From Planococcus rifietoensis (GTDB lineage Bacteria > Bacillota > Bacilli > Bacillales_A > Planococcaceae): 64,000 nt of DNA. The position numbers and the translations under genes are program-made. Below, in pieces: positions 1 to 9,012 of the stretch (within the stretch, counting starts at the first letter, position 1; every line of letters begins with the position of its first letter). The notes beneath the pieces are model-generated. The model was not told the origin of the DNA and did not search any database. It was given only the letters and a program-made list of their open reading frames with translations. The stretch lies in contig NZ_CP013659.2 in assembly GCF_001465795.2 (NCBI RefSeq), positions 1,320,501 to 1,384,500 on the forward strand, given 5' to 3'.

Positions 1-2325
1 CCATTCTTGGAAGAAGGCAGTTTTATCGGCGAAGTCATTCATCAATTGGAGAATGTCCCGGTTGCACAATGGTTCCCGAAAACCTTAAAGTTCATCAGCG
101 GCATTGCGAAATATAAAGAAATTCTGCAATGGTGGATGGGCAACGGAAAAGCAATTCTCGAACAGCTGCAGGATTTATTGCCGCATGAAATAGAAGAGCG
201 GCTGCCGGCTTATTGGGCAGCCGATTTGAGGGCGCATCTTGCTAGCAAGCAAGCGGGCGCGGTCATTTTTATTGATACATATGAAGCCCTATGGGAGAAA
301 TCGAGGCAGCAAGGGTCATTTTACGATAAAGACGCGTGGGTGCAGGAATTGGTGCTGCAATTGCCTGAAGTGCTATGGGTCATCTGTGGACGCGAAAAGA
401 TACAATGGGCCAAAACAAATCCGGCCTGGGACGATGAACTGTATTTGGAACAGCATTTGATCGGTGCCTTGTCGCCAATGGATTCCGACAAGTTCCTGCA
501 ATCTTGCGGCATCCATTCCGAAGAAATCCGTAAGGTAATCATTGAAGCGAGCCACGGCCTTCCATATTACCTTGATCTCATGGTCGATACGTATAATCTA
601 TTGGAGGAAACACATGAACCGCAACTGCATGAATTTTCGAGAACACCACAGAAAATCTTGGATCGTTTTCTCGTTTATTTAGAGCTGCCTGAAAAAGAGA
701 CCTTGAAAGTGTTGTCGTTTACGAGACATTGGACGATTGAGCTGTTCCGCCATTTGGTGACCGAATTCCATACCGGCTTCCCGCATACCGCGTACACCGA
801 GTTGTTCCGCTTTTCCTTCATTACAAAAGAAAACGAACAGCAATGGCAAATGCACGTGATGATGCGCACCAGTCTGCAAGAACAAGTTCACGAGCAAGAT
901 GCCGATCTATGCCAACAAGTGCATGCCGTGCTCTTTGCCTATTATGATGAGAAACTAACTAAAACAAGTGGCCACTACAAACAACTGTATTTTGAAGAGG
1001 CGTTTTACCATGGCAAACTCGCACTTACGACAGATGATTTTTTGTCCTGGTTCCTCGCAATAGGGAAGCAATTAAAAAATAGCGGCCATTTCCAGTGGCT
1101 GTCTGCCCATTACGGGAAATTGCAAATGGCTTTAACAACAGATGCCGATGAAAAATTGCAGGGAGCCATTCATCAGCTATTCGGTGAAACGTATTTGCTC
1201 CAAGGCAATTACGAGCAAGGGGTCTCCCAATACGAGGCCGCCCTCGACAAATATAAAAAGGTGCAAGCGAACCCGGACAACGCCAAATCGCTCGCCCGTT
1301 GCTCTATCGACTTAGCTGAAATCAACATACAGCTGAGCCAATACGATGCAGCTTATAGCCTGTTAAACGAAGGGCAGAACTATGCAGCGGATTTTCACGG
1401 CAATAAAGACGAAGCATATTATACAGTAGTAATGATGCAATCGGTGCGGCTCGGAAAATTGAATGTCCGTTTCGCTCGTTATGAGGAAGCAATGGAAAAC
1501 TACCGGCACGCTATTCAAGCGAGCGAACAGGCGGCAGATAAACTCGGCGGCGTTTCCAGTATCGATGCGTTGACGGCGCTGGCATATGAAAAACTAGGTG
1601 AGCTCACTCAACTTTTTGGTGATTCCAGTGCTGTAGACTGCTACCTGAAAGCGATTGAATATTACGAGCGGGCACTCCGTTCAGAAGACATTCAAGACAG
1701 TATCCGCATCACAGCTAATATGGGACTCGCCCATAAACGCCTTGCCGAGCAGTATTCAGCAGTAGACGAACCAGCAAAAAAAATTCAAAGTTTTGTTCGT
1801 GCACTGGCTATTTATGATGCAGTACTTGAACAATCACCTTATTTTGTCGATGCGTTGGAGAAAAAAGGCCATGCAGCAGTCGATTATATGAATCTTCAAA
1901 TCGAATTGAACTTATACCCCGAAGCCCACTTATCATTCCATATAGCCGTCGAAGCATTCGAAAAAGCCATCGAGCTGTCGCCAAAACAAGGCGGTTCGCG
2001 CAATCGACTTGCTTCGGCCTATCGCGAAAGGGGCAAGCTCTATATGAAGCAAGGCCATGTGGAAGAAGCGATCGCAAGCCTTAGTGAATCATTAATGCTA
2101 AGTGCTGAAGTGATTGAAAAAACACCGGACTATATTTATTCGCATAACAGCATCGGCAAGACCCACGAACAATTAGCGGATGTCTATGCCGTTTCAGTCC
2201 AAGTGGATCTTGCAGAAGAGCATTACAATAAGGCGCTGGCCAATTACAAACAAATGCTTGAACGCGCACCAGGATTAAAAGAGGCGGCTGAGCGAACGCA
2301 GATACTGGAGAAAAAACTAAAATGA
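1..2325 (+). CDS. TPR-repeat ATPase/STAND-like protein, N-terminus outside window
   Basis: The reading frame is open to the left edge, so the start and any Walker A motif lie outside the window. Counting from the first Leu/Met codon at base 7, residues 84-95 (GAVIFIDTYEAL) look like a Walker B strand and 122-134 (VLWVICGREKIQW) like the following sensor strand, as in AAA/STAND ATPases. From about residue 375 to the end the protein is helical with repeating TPR-like patterns (for example LFGETYLLQGNYEQGVSQYEAAL). STAND proteins use such repeats to sense a ligand or partner and an ATPase to switch. No effector domain is visible in this part. The SDR gene follows after 25 bases. Partner and function are unknown. 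Confidence 0.75.
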   Translation, partial: PFLEEGSFIGEVIHQLENVPVAQWFPKTLKFISGIAKYKEILQWWMGNGKAILEQLQDLLPHEIEERLPAYWAADLRAHLASKQAGAVIFIDTYEALWEKSRQQGSFYDKDAWVQELVLQLPEVLWVICGREKIQWAKTNPAWDDELYLEQHLIGALSPMDSDKFLQSCGIHSEEIRKVIIEASHGLPYYLDLMVDTYNLLEETHEPQLHEFSRTPQKILDRFLVYLELPEKETLKVLSFTRHWTIELFRHLVTEFHTGFPHTAYTELFRFSFITKENEQQWQMHVMMRTSLQEQVHEQDADLCQQVHAVLFAYYDEKLTKTSGHYKQLYFEEAFYHGKLALTTDDFLSWFLAIGKQLKNSGHFQWLSAHYGKLQMALTTDADEKLQGAIHQLFGETYLLQGNYEQGVSQYEAALDKYKKVQANPDNAKSLARCSIDLAEINIQLSQYDAAYSLLNEGQNYAADFHGNKDEAYYTVVMMQSVRLGKLNVRFARYEEAMENYRHAIQASEQAADKLGGVSSIDALTALAYEKLGELTQLFGDSSAVDCYLKAIEYYERALRSEDIQDSIRITANMGLAHKRLAEQYSAVDEPAKKIQSFVRALAIYDAVLEQSPYFVDALEKKGHAAVDYMNLQIELNLYPEAHLSFHIAVEAFEKAIELSPKQGGSRNRLASAYRERGKLYMKQGHVEEAIASLSESLMLSAEVIEKTPDYIYSHNSIGKTHEQLADVYAVSVQVDLAEEHYNKALANYKQMLERAPGLKEAAERTQILEKKLK

Positions 2326-2350
2326 GTAGAGACAATAAAGGAGGACCATT

Positions 2351-3007
2351 ATGAACGCATTAGTGATTGGTGCAACAGGAGCGACAGGAAAAGATCTTGT
2401 AGAGCAATTGATGAAAGATGATTCATTTGAAAAAGTCGATGTATTCGTAAGGCGTCCACTGGATAATCAGCATGATAAATTAACAGACCATGTCATCGAT
2501 TTTGACCAGCCGGATACATGGCGCGACTTGGTCAAAGGGGATGTGTTGTTTTCCTGCTTGGGCACGACAATTAAAGCCGCAGGAAGCAAAGAGGCACAAT
2601 GGAAAGTTGATTATGGCTATCAATATGAATTTGCGAAAGCCGCAAGAGAAAATGGAGTCGAGCGGTATGTATTGGTATCTGCTGAGTTTGCATCGCCAAA
2701 AGCCCGCAGCTTTTATTCGAAAATGAAGGGGCAGTTGGAGGAAGCGGTTAAAGAGTTAGGCTTTCCAAAGTTAACCATCATCAAGCCGCCGATCTTGATG
2801 AGGAAGGGAAGCGACCGCACCTTCGAAGTGCTGGGCTTAAAAGCCATTCAATTCATGAATAAAGCAGGATTGTTTCGTTCCCAACAGCCGCTTCCCACTG
2901 AAGATTTGGCTATGGCGATGATCAACTCGGCGAAACGAACACAAGATGAAAATGAGCCATTGATAGGGACAGCCATTCGCAAACGCGCGTCTTTAAAATT
3001 TAATTGA
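2351..3007 (+). CDS. NAD(P)-binding atypical SDR oxidoreductase
   Basis: A 218-residue Rossmann-fold protein. The dinucleotide-binding loop is GATGATG at residues 7-13, after the first beta strand, and a YxxxK pair (Y122, K126) sits where SDR enzymes carry their catalytic Tyr and Lys. Length and motif spacing fit the atypical SDR group related to HTATIP2/YwnB-type NAD(P)H-binding proteins. A strong ribosome site (AAAGGAGG) lies 8 bases before the ATG. Substrate cannot be told from sequence. It is co-directional with the upstream TPR ATPase and the two may share a transcript. Confidence 0.8.
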   Translation: MNALVIGATGATGKDLVEQLMKDDSFEKVDVFVRRPLDNQHDKLTDHVIDFDQPDTWRDLVKGDVLFSCLGTTIKAAGSKEAQWKVDYGYQYEFAKAARENGVERYVLVSAEFASPKARSFYSKMKGQLEEAVKELGFPKLTIIKPPILMRKGSDRTFEVLGLKAIQFMNKAGLFRSQQPLPTEDLAMAMINSAKRTQDENEPLIGTAIRKRASLKFN

Positions 3008-3093
3008 ATAGAACCATTCAAAAAAGGGAGGTGTTAGATATCGCAAAATGAATATAATTATTCAATTTCTTGTTGAGTGAAGGAGGTGTGCTA

Positions 3094-4475
3094 GTGAAAA
3101 GGAAAATCAGGTTCCTAGCTTTTCTGTTTTTCATTGCAGTTTTCATTTATTTGGTTATTCAATATTATTCAGAGGAACGAGTGAGCAGACGGGGAATGCC
3201 AGCATTCCACAAAGCAACACTAGCTACAACATTGACCTCGATATGAAAGAAGCAGGAGTTTTTCAGGTTTCTGCAGACATCCTAATTACAAACGACTCAC
3301 AGGAAAGTTGGGCAGACATCGCCTTCCACCTTGTCCCCAACGCTATAAATAAAGAAATAACTAACGATTATTCAGGTGAATCAGCAAACTTACAAGTGAA
3401 TTCAATCACTTCGAGTGAAGATGAATTGCGATATGAATTGAATGGCGGTAGTTTATTCATCGAACTGGAATCGGATTTAACACCAGGCGAGCAACAAGCT
3501 GTCACGATTGAATACACACTCACCTTACCTGAAAACGGCATTCGCTTGGCGCAGGTGGAAAACAATTATTACTTAGCCCATTGGTATCCGATGCTTGCTG
3601 AATATGACGGGGGCTGGCAAGTCAATGACTATGATCCCAAAGGAGAATCCTATGAAACGGGGTACGGCGATTATACGGTCACTTATCAATTGCCAGAGGA
3701 TTACCTGATCGCCACTTCTGCACCAGACGGTCCGGCAGAGGCCAGTTCATCTGGAACCTTAACTGGAGAAGCAATCAAGGATTTTTATGCGGCGTTTTTG
3801 GATCCAGCCGATTGGCAAGTCGCAGAACGCACATCTGGAAATACGGAGTTGCGTGTGTTTGTGCCGGCTGAGTCGGAAATCCTGGAGGAGACGGCTGAAC
3901 TGTCAGTCGAAGCATTTGCTTATTTCGAAGAAAACATCGGCGATTATCCGTTTGCTGAACTGGATTTGATTGCGAATGACGGCTATATGGAATATCCGAA
4001 CATTGTGGAAGTGCCGATGGACGAAGAATTACTTGATTCGATCTTGGTACACGAAATTGCCCATCAATGGTTTTATTATTTGGTCGCTAATGATCCATAC
4101 GAAAACGCTTGGCTTGATGAGAGTTTGACCGAGTTCAGTACCGGCTTGTTCCTTAGCGACTATTACGGTGATGAGGACAGCGGTTTTCAAAATGCAAAAG
4201 CCTATGAAGAATCTTACGAAACGGAAACCTATGCTGATTTGGCGCTTGACGAATTTGACACCCCGGCCTATTATGCGACTGTCTATGGCAAAGTTCCTTT
4301 ATTGGTGAAAGGCTTTTTCGACGAGCGCGGTGGAAACGAGGCTGCACTGGAATTTCTGGCGGTTTATTATGGAGAGTTTCAATTTCAGCGGGTGACAAAA
4401 CAACAATTCAGGGAGTTCTTTGAGACATATTTTGAAGGGGACCAGCAGGCATTTTTGGATAGTTGGCTTCAATAA
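3094..4475 (+). pseudogene. M1-family zinc metallopeptidase, frameshifted near its N-terminus
   Basis: A strong ribosome site (AAGGAGGTG) precedes a GTG at 3094 that encodes a membrane anchor (KRKIRFLAFLFFIAVFIYLV) in frame 1. The peptidase domain continues in another frame, readable from about 3171 as SEQTGNASIPQSNTSYNIDL and then the long open frame from the internal ATG at 3243. Losing one base (or gaining two) near 3165-3190 explains this. The domain has the gluzincin motif HEIAH followed by Glu 18 residues later (LDESLTEF) and a YMEYP segment in place of the usual GxMEN-type exopeptidase loop. It would be a membrane-anchored, outward-facing aminopeptidase-like enzyme. It may be a real lesion, a sequencing error, or translated only from the internal start. 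Confidence 0.75.
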
Positions 4476-4695
4476 AACAATAAGCATTTTTAGGCGGGGG
4501 ACTTAGCTGAAATTGAACGGGTTCTCCGTCTTTTGTTTATGCCGCAGCCGTTTAATAAAACAGGAGCGGAGGATGTGAGGGACACATGAAGTAATCGTCC
4601 ATTATTCAAAAGCAAGACAACCAATCCAATGATGCCCTCGAAGGCGTCGAGCGTTCGGAGCTTTGAAGCTTTCAATAAATGAATGCAGTTGCTGC

Positions 4696-4730
4696 AAATC
4701 TCGCTTTCGAACAGGAGAGCGGGATTTTTT
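4696..4730 (+). terminator. Rho-independent terminator upstream of the LysR gene
   Basis: The arms AAATCTCGCT and AGCGGGATTT pair with one G-U over a 12-base loop and are followed by a T run. It ends transcription from the left before the LysR promoter. The roughly 300 bases between the peptidase and LysR genes (4476-4778) otherwise hold no coherent coding or RNA signal that I can see. Confidence 0.7.
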
Positions 4731-4778
4731 ATGGTATGATGAATTGAGAATTATTATCAATTAAAAGGGGTGAATGCC

Positions 4779-5660
4779 GTGCTGGGGAAATTACATACCT
4801 TTCAAGTGCTGGCTGAATGTGGATCCTATACCGAGGCGGCGAAACAGCTGTATTGCTCGCAGCCTTCCGTCAGCCAGCACATCCGCTATTTGGAAGAATA
4901 CTACGGCGTGAAACTCATCATCCGCAAAAAGCAGCACATTGAGCTGACAGAGCGCGGCATTCTCTTACAAAAACAAGCCAGGCAGCTGCTCGACTTGTTT
5001 GAGGCGACGCAGCAACTCATGGCCACGCCTGCCGCCCAAAAGCCAGTTGCCATTTATATGAGCAACCACATTGCCGAAAATTATTACGAAGAATTATTCG
5101 ATGTCCACGCGGCTTGCTGCAAGGCCTGCCCTTTTGAAATCAACGGCCGATGCTATACGGAATTGCGCGGGCAGTTAATGGCCAAGAAAGCCAAGTTCGC
5201 TGTCATGCCGATTTATCCTGCAGATGCGAAATTACACCAATCGTATGACATTCAAGGCTTGTTTGAGGAAGAATTCCAGTTGGTCTTCTCCGCGAGCCAT
5301 CCTTTGGCGACCCGAAAAGTGATCTATGCCAAAGACCTCAAACATGCAGCGGTGTTGCAGACACAAAGCAGGCATATGCAAACACTCATCCAGCAGGCGC
5401 TCGAAGCGAAAGGCGTCGAGGCTTTCTATATGCAGATGACCGATTTCAAGATCATCAAAAAAGCGCTGAGGCAAAGTGATTCGGTTTCCTTTCTTCCGCT
5501 AAAAGCGCTCGATTCAACGGACGCTTCCTTGGTTTACCGTTCCGTCAAAGGGCTGCGCATTGTCCGGCAAAACGGGCTCGTCATTGATACGGAACAAAAA
5601 TTAACCGAAGCAGAACAAGCCTATTGCGATCACATTTCGGAAAAGCTCTCTTCATTTTAA
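4779..5660 (+). CDS. LysR-family transcriptional regulator with a cysteine cluster
   Basis: An N-terminal winged helix-turn-helix (FQVLAECGSYTEAAKQLYCS, then QPSVSQHIRYLEEYYGVKL) is followed by a linker helix and a periplasmic-binding-protein-like effector domain, about 293 residues, the usual LysR size. Start GTG at 4779 is preferred because AAAGGGGTGA lies six bases before it; an in-frame GTG nine bases upstream overlaps that site. The first part of the effector domain contains CCKACPFEINGRC (Cys at about 113, 114, 117 and 125), which is not a usual LysR feature and could bind a metal or sense redox state. The gene stands alone, so its targets are unknown. Confidence 0.88.
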   Translation: MLGKLHTFQVLAECGSYTEAAKQLYCSQPSVSQHIRYLEEYYGVKLIIRKKQHIELTERGILLQKQARQLLDLFEATQQLMATPAAQKPVAIYMSNHIAENYYEELFDVHAACCKACPFEINGRCYTELRGQLMAKKAKFAVMPIYPADAKLHQSYDIQGLFEEEFQLVFSASHPLATRKVIYAKDLKHAAVLQTQSRHMQTLIQQALEAKGVEAFYMQMTDFKIIKKALRQSDSVSFLPLKALDSTDASLVYRSVKGLRIVRQNGLVIDTEQKLTEAEQAYCDHISEKLSSF

Positions 5661-5674
5661 TGAGGGGAGTTTTT
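5644..5674 (+). terminator. Terminator overlapping the LysR stop codon
   Basis: AGCTCTCTTCAT pairs with ATGAGGGGAGTT using a few G-U pairs, with a TTTT tail. The TAA stop is inside the hairpin. Confidence 0.6.
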
Positions 5675-5827
5675 CTATTATAAGAAATGTTTATGGTGCC
5701 ATCACGAACAATAATGCAGCTAGCCGCAGCATACGGTCGGAAAGGGGAAAATCAGTTATGACTATCAATCACCTAGTTGATAACAATTCTCAGTGGTGGT
5801 AGATTGAAGTGGCACATCAATAGAGAA

Positions 5828-5852
5828 ACCTTGGCTTATGCCAGGGTCTTTT
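5828..5852 (+). terminator. Attenuator-like hairpin in the leader of the small secreted-protein gene
   Basis: ACCTTGGC and GCCAGGGT form an 8-bp stem with a four-base loop (TTAT) followed by CTTTT. It lies about 40 bases before the next start codon and downstream of about 150 bases of non-coding sequence after the LysR terminator, so it may be an attenuator. I found no match to a riboswitch class I know. Confidence 0.4.
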
Positions 5853-5891
5853 AAAAGGTGCTGAGTTCCACTGGAGAAATGGGGCGAGCAG

Positions 5892-6212
5892 ATGAAAAAA
5901 TTCCTCTTCTTGTTGATCGTTGGCTTGTCGCTTTCCAGTACAGCCGCTGCTGAAATGCTGCAGGATACAAGGATTGAAATTGAAAGCCCTGAAACTGCGC
6001 AGAACCCTGGTGAACCAGCGGACCTGCTGGAGTGGCTCTTTACTTCAAGTGATTTGAAGTCTGCGAATACCGGGCAAGAGGCGAACGTTCTTATCAAAGA
6101 AGAAATTGATGAACAAGCAGGAAAGGTAAATAAGACGACGCTTGCCGTTATGGCCGCCGCTGCTGTATTCGCCTATTGGCTGAACAAAAAGAAAAAGCAG
6201 GAATTTGATTGA
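5892..6212 (+). CDS. Small exported or membrane protein, function unknown
   Basis: A 106-residue protein with an N-terminal signal or anchor (KKFLFLLIVGLSLSSTAAA), an acidic middle, and a C-terminal membrane helix (TTLAVMAAAAVFAYWL) ending in NKKKKQEFD. The layout suggests an exposed domain held at the membrane by its C-terminal helix, with a lysine-rich cytoplasmic stop. The ribosome site is GGGGCGAG before the ATG. I do not recognise the family. It is transcribed with or just before the FmdE-like gene. Confidence 0.6.
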   Translation: MKKFLFLLIVGLSLSSTAAAEMLQDTRIEIESPETAQNPGEPADLLEWLFTSSDLKSANTGQEANVLIKEEIDEQAGKVNKTTLAVMAAAAVFAYWLNKKKKQEFD

Positions 6213-6274
6213 GCTAGAATAAGGAATTCAGAAAAGTCTTATATACACATCATTCATTGCAGGAGGTATTGGAA

Positions 6275-6790
6275 ATGACAGCTATTCATATCTACGATGA
6301 ACAGGAATTGGTCCACATCGCTTTTGATGATATCCGCAAATACCACGGAGCCAAGGAAATGGCGTCGGTCGGCGTCGCTTACCGCATGGCTGAAGCCGCA
6401 TTCGAGGCGCTCTACGGCATGGATGTGCCCGAGCGGCAAGAACTATCCATCCAAGCAGGACAGGGATGCGCGGGATTCCGAGATGCTTTCGAATTCATCA
6501 CAAGAGCCGAAACGCGCGGAAAATACTTCGTAGATCCAGACTATCCCGCTGCCAGGTTCGATCCTTACACGAAAAGTTCCTATGCATTCATCTTTTCGCG
6601 TGCTACAGGAGAAGAAGTGGAAGTCAGCTTGAAAAAAGATTTCCTGCCTGCTGTGTTTTACGACTTGGTGAAGAAAGAAAGGGACTGCCTGCTCACACAG
6701 GAGGAAGCAGAAACCTTGGAAACGCTCAAGAAAGACTTATGCCTTCGCGCCTTGGAACTGCCTTTAGACGAAGTGGTGGAAGTGCGCTGA
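6275..6790 (+). CDS. FmdE-like protein
   Basis: A 171-residue protein. The segment YHGAKEMASVGVAYRMAEAA and the following GQGCAGFRDAFEFITRAETRG resemble the conserved core of FmdE proteins (formylmethanofuran dehydrogenase subunit E family), where a His-Gly loop and a Cys-containing DA helix come in this order. The usual HGHxCPG motif is altered: the second His and the Pro are missing here. The start is the ATG after AGGAGG (8-base spacing); an upstream in-frame TTG overlaps the ribosome site. No zinc-ribbon tail is present. Outside methanogens these proteins are often molybdenum- or redox-associated, but nothing nearby confirms that. Confidence 0.5.
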   Translation: MTAIHIYDEQELVHIAFDDIRKYHGAKEMASVGVAYRMAEAAFEALYGMDVPERQELSIQAGQGCAGFRDAFEFITRAETRGKYFVDPDYPAARFDPYTKSSYAFIFSRATGEEVEVSLKKDFLPAVFYDLVKKERDCLLTQEEAETLETLKKDLCLRALELPLDEVVEVR

Positions 6791-6864
6791 ACAATTCTGA
6801 TCGCTATAAAGCACAACTCATGAATCAGGATGGCAAATAAAAACCTCGAAAAGTGCTCACATTC

Positions 6865-6903
6865 AAGAGGGAACGCTGAGATATTCAGTGTTTCCTCTTT
6901 TTG
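6865..6903 (+). terminator. Rho-independent terminator after the FmdE-like gene
   Basis: AAGAGGGAACGCTGA pairs with TCAGTGTTTCCTCTT (one internal mismatch), ending in a T run. Confidence 0.85.
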
Positions 6904-7061
6904 CTTTTTAAAAAGAAGACGGGTTCGGCTCGTATATGTCTTTTATCCTGCCGGAAGCTGTTTTGGTTAAATCCAATATTTTCCTTAGTGTAAAAGGATA
7001 GAGGCTCTCCGAAAATTGCTAGGTAGTATTTTTCAAATATACAAAATAATCTGTAATCTTA

Positions 7062-7090
7062 TTGCTTGTCTAAATTTACTTCGGTATACT
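7062..7090 (+). promoter_or_regulatory. SigA-type promoter of the neutral protease gene
   Basis: TTGCTT, a 17-base spacer and TATACT lie about 30 bases before the start codon. Confidence 0.75.
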
Positions 7091-7120
7091 AAATTTTATT
7101 AACGTCGAGGAGGAAAAAAT

Positions 7121-8761
7121 TTGAAGAAAAAATATATTGTACCTGTCATTTTATCATCAGCTCTCGTCGCAAGTTCGTTTACAGCCAGCACCACATTGGC
7201 AAATGGCCAACAAGGAAATGGAGCGCCAGATAAAACGTGGAATGAAAATGCCAATGTCCCTGTATTCGTCAAAGAGAAAATTGCCGAGAAGCGGGCATCC
7301 AGCAATGCGTCAAATGCGCTTGATTATCTAGCGGAAAACGAGAACAAGACCGGTCTGAAAAATCCCAAGAAAAACTTAAAGCAAAAAGAAATTGAAAAAG
7401 ATTCACTCGGCATGACACACGTCCGCTTTAACCAGGCCGTCAACGGTGTACCAGTGGAGGGAGCGGAAGTGGTCGTTCACTACAACGCGCAAGATGAATT
7501 GGTTTCCGTCAACGGCAGCCATTTCCCTGAAGCGTCCGCCAGCAACGTCGACACGACGCCGGCTGTCAGTGTCTTGACGGCCGTTCAAACAGCTAAGGGT
7601 GCAGTCGATGCACCGGAAGAGCTTGAGTATGCGCCCGAATCGGAAGTGGTCGTCTATCCGTTTGACGGTGAAAACTATCTGGCTTATAAGGTCAACGTCA
7701 ACTTCCTCGGAGACGAGCCCGGCAACTGGTTTGTCTTTGTCGATGCGAAAAACGGTAAAGTAATCGATCAGTACAACGCGATTATGCATGCAGAAGACAT
7801 CCATCAATCCGTCGGGACCGGTGTACTTGGCGAGCAGCGCAAAATCCACACGACAAAGAGTAAAGAAGCCAAGGGAGGCACAACTTTCAGTCTGTCGGAT
7901 GAGTCGCACGAAGGCTTGGAAGGCATCTATACGTTTGATGCCAACGACGGCGAAATTGTCACGAACTACAGCGCTTCGTGGAAAGATGAATACTTGCGCC
8001 CAGCTGTCGACGCGCATTATAACTCGGAGCAAGTGTATGAATATTTCCATGATGAACACGACCGCAACTCGCTCGACGACAACGACATGGCGATCATTTC
8101 CTATGTGCATTACGGCGAAAACTATAACAACGCATTCTGGAATGGCCGCCATATGACTTACGGCGATGGCGATGGCTCGTTCATGGTGCCATTGTCAGCC
8201 GGCTTGGACGTCGCAGCACACGAAATGACGCACGGCGTGATCTCCAATTCCGCGAATCTCCAGTACCGTTTTGAATCCGGCGCGTTGAATGAATCCTTTG
8301 CAGATATTTTCGGCGCCTTGGTTGATGAAGACGATTGGGAAGTCGGGGAAGACATCATGGGTCCTGACGCTATAGAAGACGGAAGGGTGTCGCTGCGCAG
8401 CTTAAGCGACCCAAGCAAATATCCAGTTAACGCGGCTTACGTTGAGTACGGCGACGGTGAAGGTAACTATCCTTCCCATATGGATGAATTCTATGACTTG
8501 CCGAGAAGTTTGGATAATGGCGGCGTCCATATTAATTCATCCATTACCAACCACGCAGCTTACTTGATCGGCGAAGAAATCGGCAAGGAAAAACTCGGCC
8601 AGATTTTCTACCGTGCCTTGACGGTCTACTTGACACCAACTTCCAACTTTAGCGAAGCCCGCAAACTCATTGTCCAGTCAGCAGCCGACATTTATGGAGA
8701 AGGAAGTGCGGAAGAAAAAGCCACGGCTAAAGGATTTGACGATGTAGGCATTACCGAATAA
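7121..8761 (+). CDS. Neutral protease (bacillolysin/thermolysin family, M4)
   Basis: A 546-residue secreted zinc endopeptidase precursor. Residues 1-27 are a signal peptide (KKKYIVPVILSSALVASSFTA). Residues about 30-235 form the FTP/PepSY propeptide that acts as chaperone and inhibitor, and the catalytic domain follows. Zinc ligands are in HEMTH (367-371) and the downstream Glu of NESFAD (E391), in the M4 HExxH-x19-E arrangement. The C-terminal half carries the conserved GGVHINSSITNHAAYL segment with the catalytic His. Start is TTG after GAGGAGG. It has its own promoter and terminator, so it is monocistronic. Confidence 0.95.
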   Translation: MKKKYIVPVILSSALVASSFTASTTLANGQQGNGAPDKTWNENANVPVFVKEKIAEKRASSNASNALDYLAENENKTGLKNPKKNLKQKEIEKDSLGMTHVRFNQAVNGVPVEGAEVVVHYNAQDELVSVNGSHFPEASASNVDTTPAVSVLTAVQTAKGAVDAPEELEYAPESEVVVYPFDGENYLAYKVNVNFLGDEPGNWFVFVDAKNGKVIDQYNAIMHAEDIHQSVGTGVLGEQRKIHTTKSKEAKGGTTFSLSDESHEGLEGIYTFDANDGEIVTNYSASWKDEYLRPAVDAHYNSEQVYEYFHDEHDRNSLDDNDMAIISYVHYGENYNNAFWNGRHMTYGDGDGSFMVPLSAGLDVAAHEMTHGVISNSANLQYRFESGALNESFADIFGALVDEDDWEVGEDIMGPDAIEDGRVSLRSLSDPSKYPVNAAYVEYGDGEGNYPSHMDEFYDLPRSLDNGGVHINSSITNHAAYLIGEEIGKEKLGQIFYRALTVYLTPTSNFSEARKLIVQSAADIYGEGSAEEKATAKGFDDVGITE

Positions 8762-8768
8762 GGATTCT

Positions 8769-8816
8769 AAAACCCGCTAGCCGCTTGTCTCCTGGGACAG
8801 GCGGCTAGCGGGTTTT
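8769..8816 (+). terminator. Strong terminator of the neutral protease gene
   Basis: An approximately 20-bp GC-rich stem (AAACCCGCTAGCCGC with GCGGCTAGCGGGTTT, extended by TGTC/GACA) with a TTTT tail. Confidence 0.9.
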
Positions 8817-9012
8817 GATTTGGAGTGGAAGATGGCACTCGAGCGATTGAATGTGTACAAAATACCGGGTTTAGTTAAAGGTGAATGCGATCGGTAATTA
8901 AAACTTTGTTAGTTTGAAGAAAAATAAATTCAGGCTTGGAACTTTGTGCGGAACCCAAATTAAAAAAAAGCGTCTTCATATTGTCCGTCTATTACGTTTA
9001 AAAGGAGCAATT

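Noticed and set aside
7403..8152. 249-codon minus-strand frame inside the M4 protease gene
   Set aside because: Shadow frame of a well-supported gene; composition unlike a real protein and no ribosome site.
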